Below the pieces are notes generated by a model. It had not been told where the DNA came from, made no database searches, and was given only the letters and a program-made list of their open reading frames with translations. Below are positions 1-5,319 of a DNA stretch of 13,232 nucleotides, one piece after another. Within the stretch, counting starts at the first letter, position 1. Every line of letters begins with the position of its first letter. Source of the DNA: Sphingomonas sp. CCH21-G11 (GTDB lineage: Bacteria > Pseudomonadota > Alphaproteobacteria > Sphingomonadales > Sphingomonadaceae); the NCBI RefSeq assembly GCF_001555965.1, contig NZ_LSHX01000014.1:1-13232 (forward strand). Reading direction: 5' to 3'. The position numbers and the translations under genes are program-made.

Positions 1-2
1 GG

Positions 3-1313
3 GGCGGGGCAGCCGGACGCTTCGCGGGCGGGACGGGCCAGATCGCTGCGGTGCCGCTGGCGATGTCGCAGGCCGCGGGCGACTGGCGCTTTGCGGGCGG
101 CAGGCTGGATGTGACCGGCGCGATGCGGATCGACGACGCGACCGACGCGCGACGCTTCGAAACGGTGGCGACGCGCGACTTCGCGCTGACAATGGCGGGC
201 AACCGGATCGAGGCGACGGGCACGCTGAGCGGCCCCGTGACCGGGATCGAGGTGGCCGATGTGGCGATCCGCCACGACCTGGCCACCGGCACGGGCGATG
301 CCGCGATCGACGTGCCGGGGGTGCGTTTTGCGACCGACGGCCTGCAGCCCGCCGCGCTGACCCGGCTGGCGCTGGGCGTCGTCGCCGATGTCGAGGGGGT
401 CGTGACCGGCCGCGGCCGCATCCGCTGGTCGCCCGACGGGGTGGACAGCGACGGCGTGTTCGCGACGCGCGACCTTAACCTGGCGGCGGCATTCGGCCCG
501 GTGACGGGGCTGAGCGGCGAATTGCGCTTCACCGACCTGCTCGCGCTCGAGACCGCGCCCGGCCAGACCGTGGCGCTGGCACAGGTCAATCCCGGCATCG
601 CGGTGACCGGGGGACAGGTCACCTATCGCCTGTTGTCGGGCCAGCGGGTCGCGATCGACGGCGGGCGCTGGCCGTTTGCGGGCGGCGAGCTGGTGCTCGA
701 GCCGACCGTGCTCGATTTTTCGACCGCGCTGCCCCGGCGGATGACGTTCCGCGTCGTCGGCGTGAACGCGGCCGGATTCCTCCAGCAGTTCGATTTCAAG
801 AACCTCAACGCGACCGGCGTGTTCGACGGCGAGCTGCCGATGGTGTTCGACGCCAGTGGCGGGCGGATCGAGAATGGCCGGCTGATCGTGCGCGAGGGCG
901 GCGGCAGCATCGCCTATGTCGGCGAGCTGTCGGAGGAAGACCTGGGCACCTGGGGCAATTTCGCGTTCCAGTCGCTCAAGTCGATTCGCTATCAGCGGCT
1001 GACGCTCGACCTCAACGGGCCGCTGGCGGGCGAGATGGTGACCGAGATCAGCTTTGCCGGGGTCAGCCAGGGCGAGGGGACGAAATCGAACTTCCTGACG
1101 CGGCGGCTGGCGCGGCTGCCGCTGGTGTTCAACGTGCGGGTGACCGCACCCTTCCGCCAGTTGCTCGATTCGGTACAGTCGCTCTACGACCCGAGCCGGC
1201 TGGTCGAGCGCAACCTGCCGCAGCTGATCGAGCGGCAGCAGAATGCGGTGCCGGACGTGCCGCGCGACGTTCAGCCCCGCGAAAGCGACGCCATGCCAGA
1301 AAGGAGCCAGTGA
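3..1313 (+). CDS. ydbH: YdbH-like AsmA-family intermembrane transport protein, C-terminal part
   Basis: The reading frame is open from the left edge, so this is the C-terminal ~436 residues of a longer protein; the GTG at 51 is internal and not a start. The sequence is a long run of short amphipathic beta-strand-like segments rich in Gly, Val and Leu, typical of AsmA/TamB-type lipid-conducting proteins. The C-terminal half (from about 'SGELRFTDLLALETAPG' at nt 510) has the look of the YdbH 'dicarboxylate transport' Pfam family, a historical name that does not describe its role. In E. coli, YdbH is anchored in the inner membrane, spans the periplasm and works redundantly with TamB and YhdP in phospholipid supply to the outer membrane. 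The family call is supported by the next two genes, which match ynbE and ydbL in order. The N-terminal membrane anchor lies outside the window. Confidence 0.85.
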   Translation, partial: GGAAGRFAGGTGQIAAVPLAMSQAAGDWRFAGGRLDVTGAMRIDDATDARRFETVATRDFALTMAGNRIEATGTLSGPVTGIEVADVAIRHDLATGTGDAAIDVPGVRFATDGLQPAALTRLALGVVADVEGVVTGRGRIRWSPDGVDSDGVFATRDLNLAAAFGPVTGLSGELRFTDLLALETAPGQTVALAQVNPGIAVTGGQVTYRLLSGQRVAIDGGRWPFAGGELVLEPTVLDFSTALPRRMTFRVVGVNAAGFLQQFDFKNLNATGVFDGELPMVFDASGGRIENGRLIVREGGGSIAYVGELSEEDLGTWGNFAFQSLKSIRYQRLTLDLNGPLAGEMVTEISFAGVSQGEGTKSNFLTRRLARLPLVFNVRVTAPFRQLLDSVQSLYDPSRLVERNLPQLIERQQNAVPDVPRDVQPRESDAMPERSQ

Positions 1314-1317
1314 CGTG

Positions 1318-1542
1318 ATGAGATGGACAGGGGAAATAGGCGCAGGCTGGCGCAGGACGCCACGGGTCGGCGCTGTGACGGCCCTGTTGGCGACGGGGCT
1401 GCTGGCGGGGGGATGCGTGACGGTGAATGCGCCGGACAAGCCGATCGTCATCAACCTGAACATCAAGATCACGCAGGACGTGGTGTATCGACTGGATGGC
1501 GACGCGAAGTCGCTGATCCAGCAGAACCAAGGAATATTCTGA
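1318..1542 (+). CDS. ynbE: YnbE-like outer-membrane lipoprotein
   Basis: A 74-residue protein with a basic N-terminus, a hydrophobic stretch (about residues 17-30) and a lipobox-like LAGGC ending at Cys33. The mature part, with 'APDKPIVINLNIKI' followed by an acidic/amphipathic tail ending in 'QQNQGIF', fits the YnbE family, in which the short mature chain is mostly beta-strand and is thought to cap or extend the YdbH beta-structure at the outer membrane. An AGGAG sequence at 1302-1306 lies inside the end of ydbH. It is 11 nt from the ATG at 1318 and 8 nt from an in-frame GTG at 1315, so the start could be one codon earlier. The lipobox has Ala rather than Leu at -3, which is slightly off consensus. 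The gene lies 4 nt after ydbH and overlaps ydbL, indicating one transcript. Confidence 0.85.
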   Translation: MRWTGEIGAGWRRTPRVGAVTALLATGLLAGGCVTVNAPDKPIVINLNIKITQDVVYRLDGDAKSLIQQNQGIF

Positions 1543-1925
1543 TGACCAAGCGACTGAAGATAATCCTGGCCGCGGGCATGATGGCGGCGATGGCGACGGC
1601 CGGCACCGCGCTGGCGCAGCGCGACCCGGCCTATCAGGCGGCGCGCAGCCAGGGCTTGGTCGGCGAGCAGGAGGACGGCTATCTGGGCATCGTCGGCACC
1701 GCGTCCGCCGATGTCCGCGCGCTCGTCCAGGACATCAACATCAAGCGCAAGGCCGCCTATACCCGGCTGGCGACCCAGCAGGGCGCGACCGTCGAGCAGG
1801 TGGCGTTCGTTTCCGGGTGCAACCTGATCGCGCAGACGGCGCCGGGCGAGAAATATCGCGCGCCGGATGGCAGCTGGCAGACGCGGGGCGCCGGCGCGCC
1901 GGTGCGTGACGCACGCTGTGTGTGA
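1542..1925 (+). CDS. ydbL: YdbL family protein (DUF1318), exported
   Basis: A 127-residue protein. The ATG shares its A with the TGA stop of the ynbE-like gene (TGATG), so translation is probably coupled; AAGGA at 1529-1533 gives 8-nt spacing. A signal peptide is clear: basic start MTKRLK, a hydrophobic core, and an ALA/Q cleavage site after about residue 25. The mature protein has the DUF1318 pattern: an N-terminal 'GLVGEQEDGYLGIV' segment, a helical 'VRALVQDINIKRKAAYTRLATQQG' type region, then 'EKYRAPDGSW'. It is slightly longer than E. coli YdbL because of a short C-terminal tail with one Cys near the end. In enterobacteria ydbL sits beside ydbH and ynbE and is thought to modulate that bridge; its exact role is not settled. 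An in-frame extension upstream to about 1323 lies inside ynbE and lacks a signal peptide, so it was rejected. Confidence 0.85.
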   Translation: MTKRLKIILAAGMMAAMATAGTALAQRDPAYQAARSQGLVGEQEDGYLGIVGTASADVRALVQDINIKRKAAYTRLATQQGATVEQVAFVSGCNLIAQTAPGEKYRAPDGSWQTRGAGAPVRDARCV

Positions 1926-1932
1926 GCGCGCG

Positions 1933-1962
1933 GGGGCGCGGCGACAGGGTCGCGCGCGCCCC
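1933..1962 (+). terminator. Strong hairpin after ydbL, possible terminator
   Basis: The arms GGGGCGCGGCGAC (1933-1945) and GTCGC-G-CGCGCCCC (1949-1962) pair over 13 bp with one bulged G at 1954 and a 3-nt loop (AGG). The hairpin starts 8 nt after the ydbL stop. Only two T's follow it, so a classical Rho-independent terminator is not fully met; it may instead stabilise or end the ydbH-ynbE-ydbL transcript. Confidence 0.45.
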
Positions 1963-1990
1963 TTGACCGCGCCGTTGGGTTCACTAGCCT
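1963..1990 (+). promoter_or_regulatory. Candidate sigma70-type promoter upstream of atp operon (distal)
   Basis: TTGACC (1963-1968) is followed after 16 nt by TAGCCT (1985-1990). The -35 matches consensus at five of six positions and the -10 at three. It lies directly after the hairpin that may end the preceding operon. This is a sequence match only. Confidence 0.35.
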
Positions 1991-2025
1991 TTGGGGCAGG
2001 TCGTCCGCCGCCTCCCCAGGGATGG

Positions 2026-2054
2026 TTGACTCGATCGCCCGGCATTCCTAAACG
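2026..2054 (+). promoter_or_regulatory. Candidate sigma70-type promoter upstream of atp operon (proximal)
   Basis: TTGACT (2026-2031) is followed after exactly 17 nt by TAAACG (2049-2054). The -35 matches five of six consensus bases and the -10 three of six, with ideal spacing. Alphaproteobacterial -10 elements are often weak, so this is the better of two tandem candidates. It would give a leader of roughly 70 nt before atpI. Confidence 0.45.
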
Positions 2055-2131
2055 GCGCCTGCCTTGGCGGGTTCGCCGACCGGCATTCTTTACCCTGTCG
2101 CTCGCGTTTCCCGGACGATCAGGAGGAAGGC

Positions 2132-2449
2132 ATGGCGGAGAACGAACCCGGACCGGAACCCCTTGAGGAGGATGCCCGCCTGCGGGCGCTCGACGAGCGC
2201 CTGGCGCGGGCACGAACCGAAGAGGCGGTCAGGACAGGGGCGGCGCGCGAGGCCGAGGGCGGGCAATACCGCATGGGCAATCGCGTGCTGGCCGAGCTGA
2301 TCGGGGGGATGGTCGGTGGCGCGGTGATCGGTTGGGTAATCGACCAGTTCGCCGGCACCAGCCCCTGGGCGCTGCTCGTGATGCTGGCCCTGGGGGTCGT
2401 CGTCGCGTTCAGGAACATCATTCGGATTTCGAGCCGGCCGCCGGAGTAA
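2132..2449 (+). CDS. atpI: F0F1 ATP synthase accessory subunit I (AtpI)
   Basis: A 105-residue protein with a charged, probably helical N-terminal half (residues 1-48, rich in Glu and Arg) and two Gly-rich transmembrane helices at about 53-70 (with a GGMVGGAVIG pattern) and 78-95. This is the layout of the AtpI/AtpZ family in alphaproteobacteria. AtpI is not part of the finished enzyme; in studied bacteria it helps assemble the c-ring and may carry cations. The start is well supported by AGGAGG at 2121-2126, 5 nt before the ATG. It is the first gene of the F0 cluster, 46 nt before atpB, the usual position. Primary sequence in this family is poorly conserved, so the call leans on both topology and place. 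Confidence 0.88.
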   Translation: MAENEPGPEPLEEDARLRALDERLARARTEEAVRTGAAREAEGGQYRMGNRVLAELIGGMVGGAVIGWVIDQFAGTSPWALLVMLALGVVVAFRNIIRISSRPPE

Positions 2450-2495
2450 CCCGCGGTCGTCATATCGGGCAGAGGCCCAAGGGAAGACCGGCGAA

Positions 2496-3287
2496 GTGGC
2501 AGAAGCAGGCAAGATCGATCCGATGTCGCAGTTCCGGATCGAGCCGGAATTTGGCGGGGCGTTCGAGCTGTTCGGCCAGCAGATCGCGTTCACCAACAGC
2601 GCGGCGTTCATGGTCGCGGCGCTGATCGTCCTGTGGGTGTTCATGCTGGGCGGCATGAAGCGCGAAGTCGTGCCGGGCCGCTGGCAGATGATGGTGGAGG
2701 GCTTCACCGGCTTCATCCACAATCTGCTGAGCGCCAATATCGGGCATGCGGGCAAGAAGTACCTGCCCTATGTCTTCACGCTGTTCATGTTCATCCTGTT
2801 CGCCAACCTGCTCGGCCTGCTGCCGCTGGGGCTGTTCGGGGTGCATCCCTTCACCTTCACCAGCCATTTCACCGTCACCGGCGTGCTGGCGATCCTGAGC
2901 TTCTCGATCGTGCTGATCGTCGGCTTTGCCCGTCATGGCCTGCGCTTCTTCAGCCTGTTCGCGCCCAAGGGCACGCCGCTGCCCGTGCTCGTCCTGGTCG
3001 CGCCGATCGAGTTCGTGTCGTTCATGGTGCGCCCGTTCAGCCTGGCGCTGCGGTTGTTCGTGGCAATGACCGCGGGGCACATCTTGCTCAAGGTGCTGGC
3101 CTATTTCATCGTCAACGCGGCCAATACCGGCGCGGGTACCGGCCTGATCGTCGGCATCCCCAGCTTTGCGCTGATGGTCGGCGTATCGGCGCTGGAAGTG
3201 CTGGTCGCGGGCGTCCAGGCCTATGTCTTCGCGCTGCTGACGTCGCTGTACATCAACGATGCCGAGCATCTGCACGATCATCATTGA
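2496..3287 (+). CDS. atpB: ATP synthase F0 subunit a
   Basis: A 263-residue polytopic membrane protein, normal length for the family. It forms the two proton half-channels next to the c-ring. The signature is 'SLALRLFVAMTAGH', where Arg186 corresponds to the essential E. coli Arg210; Gln241 in 'GVQAYVFALLTSLYI' corresponds to E. coli Gln252. The N-terminus 'MAEAGKIDPMSQF' is typical of alphaproteobacteria. The start is GTG at 2496, with AAGGGA at 2479-2484 about 11 nt upstream; an internal ATG at codon 10 is possible but would lose the conserved N-terminus. Position E. coli Asn214, usually Asn beside the arginine, is Ala190 here. The C-terminus is His-rich (HLHDHH). Transmembrane segments are visible around residues 35-52, 90-113, 126-145, 163-180, 183-207 and 218-255. 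Confidence 0.97.
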   Translation: MAEAGKIDPMSQFRIEPEFGGAFELFGQQIAFTNSAAFMVAALIVLWVFMLGGMKREVVPGRWQMMVEGFTGFIHNLLSANIGHAGKKYLPYVFTLFMFILFANLLGLLPLGLFGVHPFTFTSHFTVTGVLAILSFSIVLIVGFARHGLRFFSLFAPKGTPLPVLVLVAPIEFVSFMVRPFSLALRLFVAMTAGHILLKVLAYFIVNAANTGAGTGLIVGIPSFALMVGVSALEVLVAGVQAYVFALLTSLYINDAEHLHDHH

Positions 3288-3299
3288 TCGCGCGCCACG

Positions 3300-3348
3300 A
3301 TTTCGAGTTTTCGCTTTTCTTTCAACGGTTTTTCGCAAGGAGTTTATA
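3300..3348 (+). promoter_or_regulatory. T-rich leader and strong ribosome binding site of atpE
   Basis: Between atpB and atpE, bases 3301-3336 contain 19 T's in 36 nt, in a genome that is about two-thirds or more G+C. This is followed by AAGGAG (3337-3342) 6 nt before the atpE ATG. In E. coli a U-rich segment ahead of atpE acts as a translational enhancer so that enough c subunit is made. The likeness here is in composition and position; the function is inferred. Confidence 0.6.
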
Positions 3349-3576
3349 ATGGACGCTGATTCGATCAAGCTGCTGGGTGCCGGTCTCGCCGCGATTGGCG
3401 CGGGCCTCGCCGCGGTGGGCGTGGGCAACGTGTTCGCCGCCTTCCTCGAAGGCGCGCTGCGCAACCCGTCGGCCGCCGCCAGCCAGCAGGGCAACATGTT
3501 CATCGGCTTCGCCGCCGCCGAGCTTCTGGGCCTGCTCGCCTTCGTCGTCGCGGTGCTGCTGATCTTCGTCGCGTAA
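3349..3576 (+). CDS. atpE: ATP synthase F0 subunit c
   Basis: A 75-residue hairpin of two transmembrane helices, the usual length of the proteolipid that forms the rotating c-ring. Helix 1 holds the Gly-repeat GAGLAAIGAGLAAVGVG (about residues 10-26) that allows tight helix packing. The polar loop is RNP (residues 38-40), replacing the RQP of E. coli, and helix 2 carries the proton-binding Glu58 in 'AAAELLG'. The residue after the Glu is Leu, not the Ser/Thr seen in sodium-binding c subunits, so proton coupling is expected. The ATG at 3349 is fixed by AAGGAG 6 nt upstream; the frame extends further upstream but only into atpB. Flanking signals (T-rich leader, hairpin after the stop) suggest it is expressed at a higher level than its neighbours. 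Confidence 0.97.
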   Translation: MDADSIKLLGAGLAAIGAGLAAVGVGNVFAAFLEGALRNPSAAASQQGNMFIGFAAAELLGLLAFVVAVLLIFVA

Positions 3577-3596
3577 CGCGCGCCGACGAAACGTCA

Positions 3597-3619
3597 CGGG
3601 CCGGGACGATCCCGGCCCG
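3597..3619 (+). terminator. Perfect 10-bp hairpin between atpE and atpF'
   Basis: CGGGCCGGGA (3597-3606) and TCCCGGCCCG (3610-3619) pair perfectly around a CGA loop, 20 nt after the atpE stop and 20 nt before the atpF' start. No T-run follows, so full termination is unlikely. It could act as a partial terminator or as a 3' barrier that protects the atpE part of the message. Confidence 0.55.
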
Positions 3620-3639
3620 GCTTGTCCGGGAAATGCTGA

Positions 3640-4131
3640 ATGCCGCAGATCGACCAGATCGCTGAGACCTTTGCCAGCCAGTTCTTCTGGCTCATCCTGA
3701 CCTTTGGCCTGGCCTATCTGGTGATCGGCCGGGGCATGGTGACCAAGGTGCAGGCGACGATCGACGACCGCGATGCCCGGATTGCCGGCGACCTTGCCAC
3801 CGCCGAAGCCGCCCGCCGCGAGGCGGACGCGGTCGAGGAACGCTGGCGGGCGCAGGAAAATGCCGCGCGCGAGGCGGTTCAGGCGCGCATGGCCGACGCC
3901 CGCGCCAAGGCGGCGGCGGAGACCGAGGCGCTGCTGAAGGCGAGCGATGCCGAGCACCAGGCGCGGATCGCCGAGGCCGAAGCGCGCATCGCCACGGCGA
4001 CCCGGAGCGCCACGACCGAGCTGGAGGCGCTGTCCGCCGAACTCGCCCGCGATATCGTTGCGCGCGTTTCGGGTGCGACCGTGAGTGAGGATGTGGCGCG
4101 TGGCGCCGTGAAGGCGGTGATCCATGGCTGA
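3640..4131 (+). CDS. atpF': ATP synthase F0 subunit b' (AtpF')
   Basis: A 163-residue protein with one N-terminal transmembrane helix (about residues 13-31, FFWLILTFGLAYLVIG) and then a long charged Ala/Glu/Arg-rich helix, forming half of the peripheral stalk that holds F1 against F0. Alphaproteobacteria and chloroplast-type enzymes use a b/b' heterodimer. This gene is the first of the two, and its start 'PQIDQIAETFASQFFWL' is characteristic of b'. GGGAAA at 3628-3633 gives a fair ribosome binding site. It ends 8 nt inside atpF, which implies coupled translation and a 1:1 ratio of b' to b. The C-terminal stretch with 'VSEDVARGAVKAVIHG' is shorter than the coil and probably contacts the delta subunit. 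Confidence 0.95.
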   Translation: MPQIDQIAETFASQFFWLILTFGLAYLVIGRGMVTKVQATIDDRDARIAGDLATAEAARREADAVEERWRAQENAAREAVQARMADARAKAAAETEALLKASDAEHQARIAEAEARIATATRSATTELEALSAELARDIVARVSGATVSEDVARGAVKAVIHG

Positions 4132-4681
4132 AGCTGCAACCCATTCGACCGGCACCCATTCGACCGGCACCGAAGTGCCGCATGCGTCGCCGACTGCGCT
4201 GCTGCTCGACCCCACCGGCTGGGTGTCGCTGGCGATGGCGGTATTCATCGCGATCCTGTTGTGGAAGGGCGTGCCCCGCCTGATCGGCGGGATGCTGGAC
4301 GGCCAGATCGCCGCGATCCGCAACCGGCTGGACGAGGCGCGGACGCTGCGCGAGGAAGCCGAGAAGCTGCGCGATGAATATGCGCGCAAGATCGCCAATG
4401 TGGAGCAGGAAACCGCCGCGATGGTGGCCAATGCCGAAGCGGAAGCGGCGGCGGTGCTGACGCGCGCCAAGGCGGATGCCGCCGAGCTGGCGGCGCGGCG
4501 CGGGCGCATCGCCGAAGACAAGATCGCGGCGGCCGAGCGCCAGGCGATCGCCGATATCCGTGCAACCGCGGCCAATGCGGCGGCACGGGCGGCGGCGACG
4601 ATCATCGCCGACCATCATGGTGCCGACGCCGACCGTGCGCTCGTCGACCGCACGATCGCGGGGCTCAACCGGGTCAACTGA
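4124..4681 (+). CDS. atpF: ATP synthase F0 subunit b
   Basis: A 185-residue peripheral stalk subunit. A polar N-terminal tail (residues 1-28) precedes one transmembrane helix at about 31-48 (TGWVSLAMAVFIAILLW), followed by 'PRLIGGMLDGQIAAIRNRLDEA', a common b-subunit motif, and a long Ala/Glu/Arg coiled coil. The ATG at 4124 overlaps the atpF' stop by 8 nt, with AAGGCGG 6 nt upstream inside atpF'. The N-terminal tail contains a perfect duplication of five residues (HSTGT twice), encoded by a 15-nt tandem repeat. No F1 genes follow, in keeping with the alphaproteobacterial habit of keeping the F1 operon (atpHAGDC) elsewhere in the chromosome. Confidence 0.95.
   Translation: MAEAATHSTGTHSTGTEVPHASPTALLLDPTGWVSLAMAVFIAILLWKGVPRLIGGMLDGQIAAIRNRLDEARTLREEAEKLRDEYARKIANVEQETAAMVANAEAEAAAVLTRAKADAAELAARRGRIAEDKIAAAERQAIADIRATAANAAARAAATIIADHHGADADRALVDRTIAGLNRVN
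4141..4170 (+). repeat. 15-nt perfect tandem repeat inside atpF
   Basis: CCATTCGACCGGCAC occurs twice back to back (4141-4155 and 4156-4170) and is in frame, giving HSTGT-HSTGT in the N-terminal tail of subunit b. Because the unit is a multiple of three, copy-number change would not break the gene. Confidence 0.9.
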
Positions 4682-4686
4682 TCGCT

Positions 4687-4710
4687 TGCGGCGCGCCCGC
4701 GCGCGCGGCA
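4687..4710 (+). terminator. GC-rich hairpin after atpF
   Basis: TGCGGCGCGC (4687-4696) pairs with GCGCGCGGCA (4701-4710) around a 4-nt loop, with one G-G mismatch, starting 6 nt after the atpF stop. There is no T-run, so it is a candidate transcript end or stabiliser only. The next gene starts 55 nt later and may be read from the same transcript. Confidence 0.35.
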
Positions 4711-4765
4711 GTGTCGGCGCAACCGGGCCCGCGACTCGCGCGGCGCCCGCACCGGAGATTTTCGC

Positions 4766-5092
4766 ATGCGCCTCGCCCTTCGCCTGTCCCTGATCGCGCT
4801 GTCGACCATTGCGCTGCCTGCTGCTGCGCAGGACATGGACCATTCGCAGCACGCCGCGGCGACGACGCCCGCGGCCGCGTCGCGGCTCAGCCTGGAAACC
4901 CCGATCGAGACGATCGCGGCCGATCCGGCGGGCAAGGCGGCGCTGGAAGGCGGATTGCCGGGCATCACCAGCCACCCGTCCTATGACATGTTCAAGGCGA
5001 TGACGCTGAAGGACCTGCAGCCGATGTCGGGCGGGCAGATCACCGACGAGACGCTGGCGAAGATCGCGGCGGAGCTCGCCAAGATCAAGTAA
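4766..5092 (+). CDS. Small exported protein of unknown function
   Basis: A 108-residue protein that I do not recognise as a named family. A signal peptide is clear: MRLALRLS, a hydrophobic core, and cleavage after about Ala21 (PAAA/QD). The mature protein, about 87 residues, begins with a short Met/His segment, MDHSQH, of the kind seen in metal-binding proteins. It continues with a Thr/Ala-rich linker and then a compact domain, roughly 'LETPIETIAADPAGKAALEGGL' onward, with 'GITSHPSYDMFKAMTLKDLQP' and 'GGQITDETLAKIAAEL'; no cysteines are present. GGAG at 4754-4757 gives 8-nt spacing to the ATG. It lies 84 nt after atpF. Similar small proteins are, as far as I recall, found in other sphingomonads, but no function follows from the sequence. 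Confidence 0.8.
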   Translation: MRLALRLSLIALSTIALPAAAQDMDHSQHAAATTPAAASRLSLETPIETIAADPAGKAALEGGLPGITSHPSYDMFKAMTLKDLQPMSGGQITDETLAKIAAELAKIK

Positions 5093-5111
5093 GCGGGTTC
5101 CTGACCGACCG

Positions 5112-5218
5112 CCCGTCATCCCGGGCCTGGTCCGGGGCCAGGCCGCGCGAGCCGCGCGGGTGTTTCGCCGTGCGTCGGCGGGCGCGCGTGGATGCCGGGT
5201 CACGTCCGGCGTGACGGG
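5112..5218. repeat. Inverted pair of REP-like palindromic units
   Basis: The outer arms CCCGTCATCCCGG (5112-5124) and CCGGCGTGACGGG (5206-5218) match as inverted repeats at 11 of 13 positions. Each half also folds alone: CCCGG/CCGGG (5120-5124/5132-5136) and GCCGG/CCGGC (5194-5198/5206-5210), both with 7-nt loops. Between them lie further perfect hairpins: CCGCGCG/CGCGCGG (5143-5149/5153-5159) and CGCCG/CGGCG (5166-5170/5176-5180). An alternative pairing GGCCTGG/CCAGGCC (5124-5130/5138-5144) is also available. Reverse-strand translation gives a 'RHAGRDPAS' string, a familiar spurious peptide from repeats of this type in alphaproteobacterial genomes. It fills most of the gap between the small exported gene and uvrC. 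Confidence 0.75.
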
Positions 5219-5319
5219 ACTGCTGGCATAATCGCACTATGCCTGGAGAGCCATTCCGGTCGCGGTCGCCCTTCCGCGCCCTAGCCATCGGGCGCACCGC
5301 CGCCTAGATCACGTCGACG

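Noticed and set aside
2460..3503. Long - strand open frame opposite atpB and atpE
   Set aside because: The translation is a low-complexity Gln/His/Arg/Glu string, and atpB and atpE on the + strand are unmistakable.
5225..5243. Inverted repeat GGCATA-N7-TATGCC upstream of uvrC as an operator
   Set aside because: Only 6 bp, nothing known to bind it, and no matching promoter. The CATAAT inside it has no -35 at a suitable distance.
5219..5319. SOS (LexA) box upstream of uvrC
   Set aside because: No GTTC-N7-GTTC or GAAC-N7-GAAC pattern is present in the gap.
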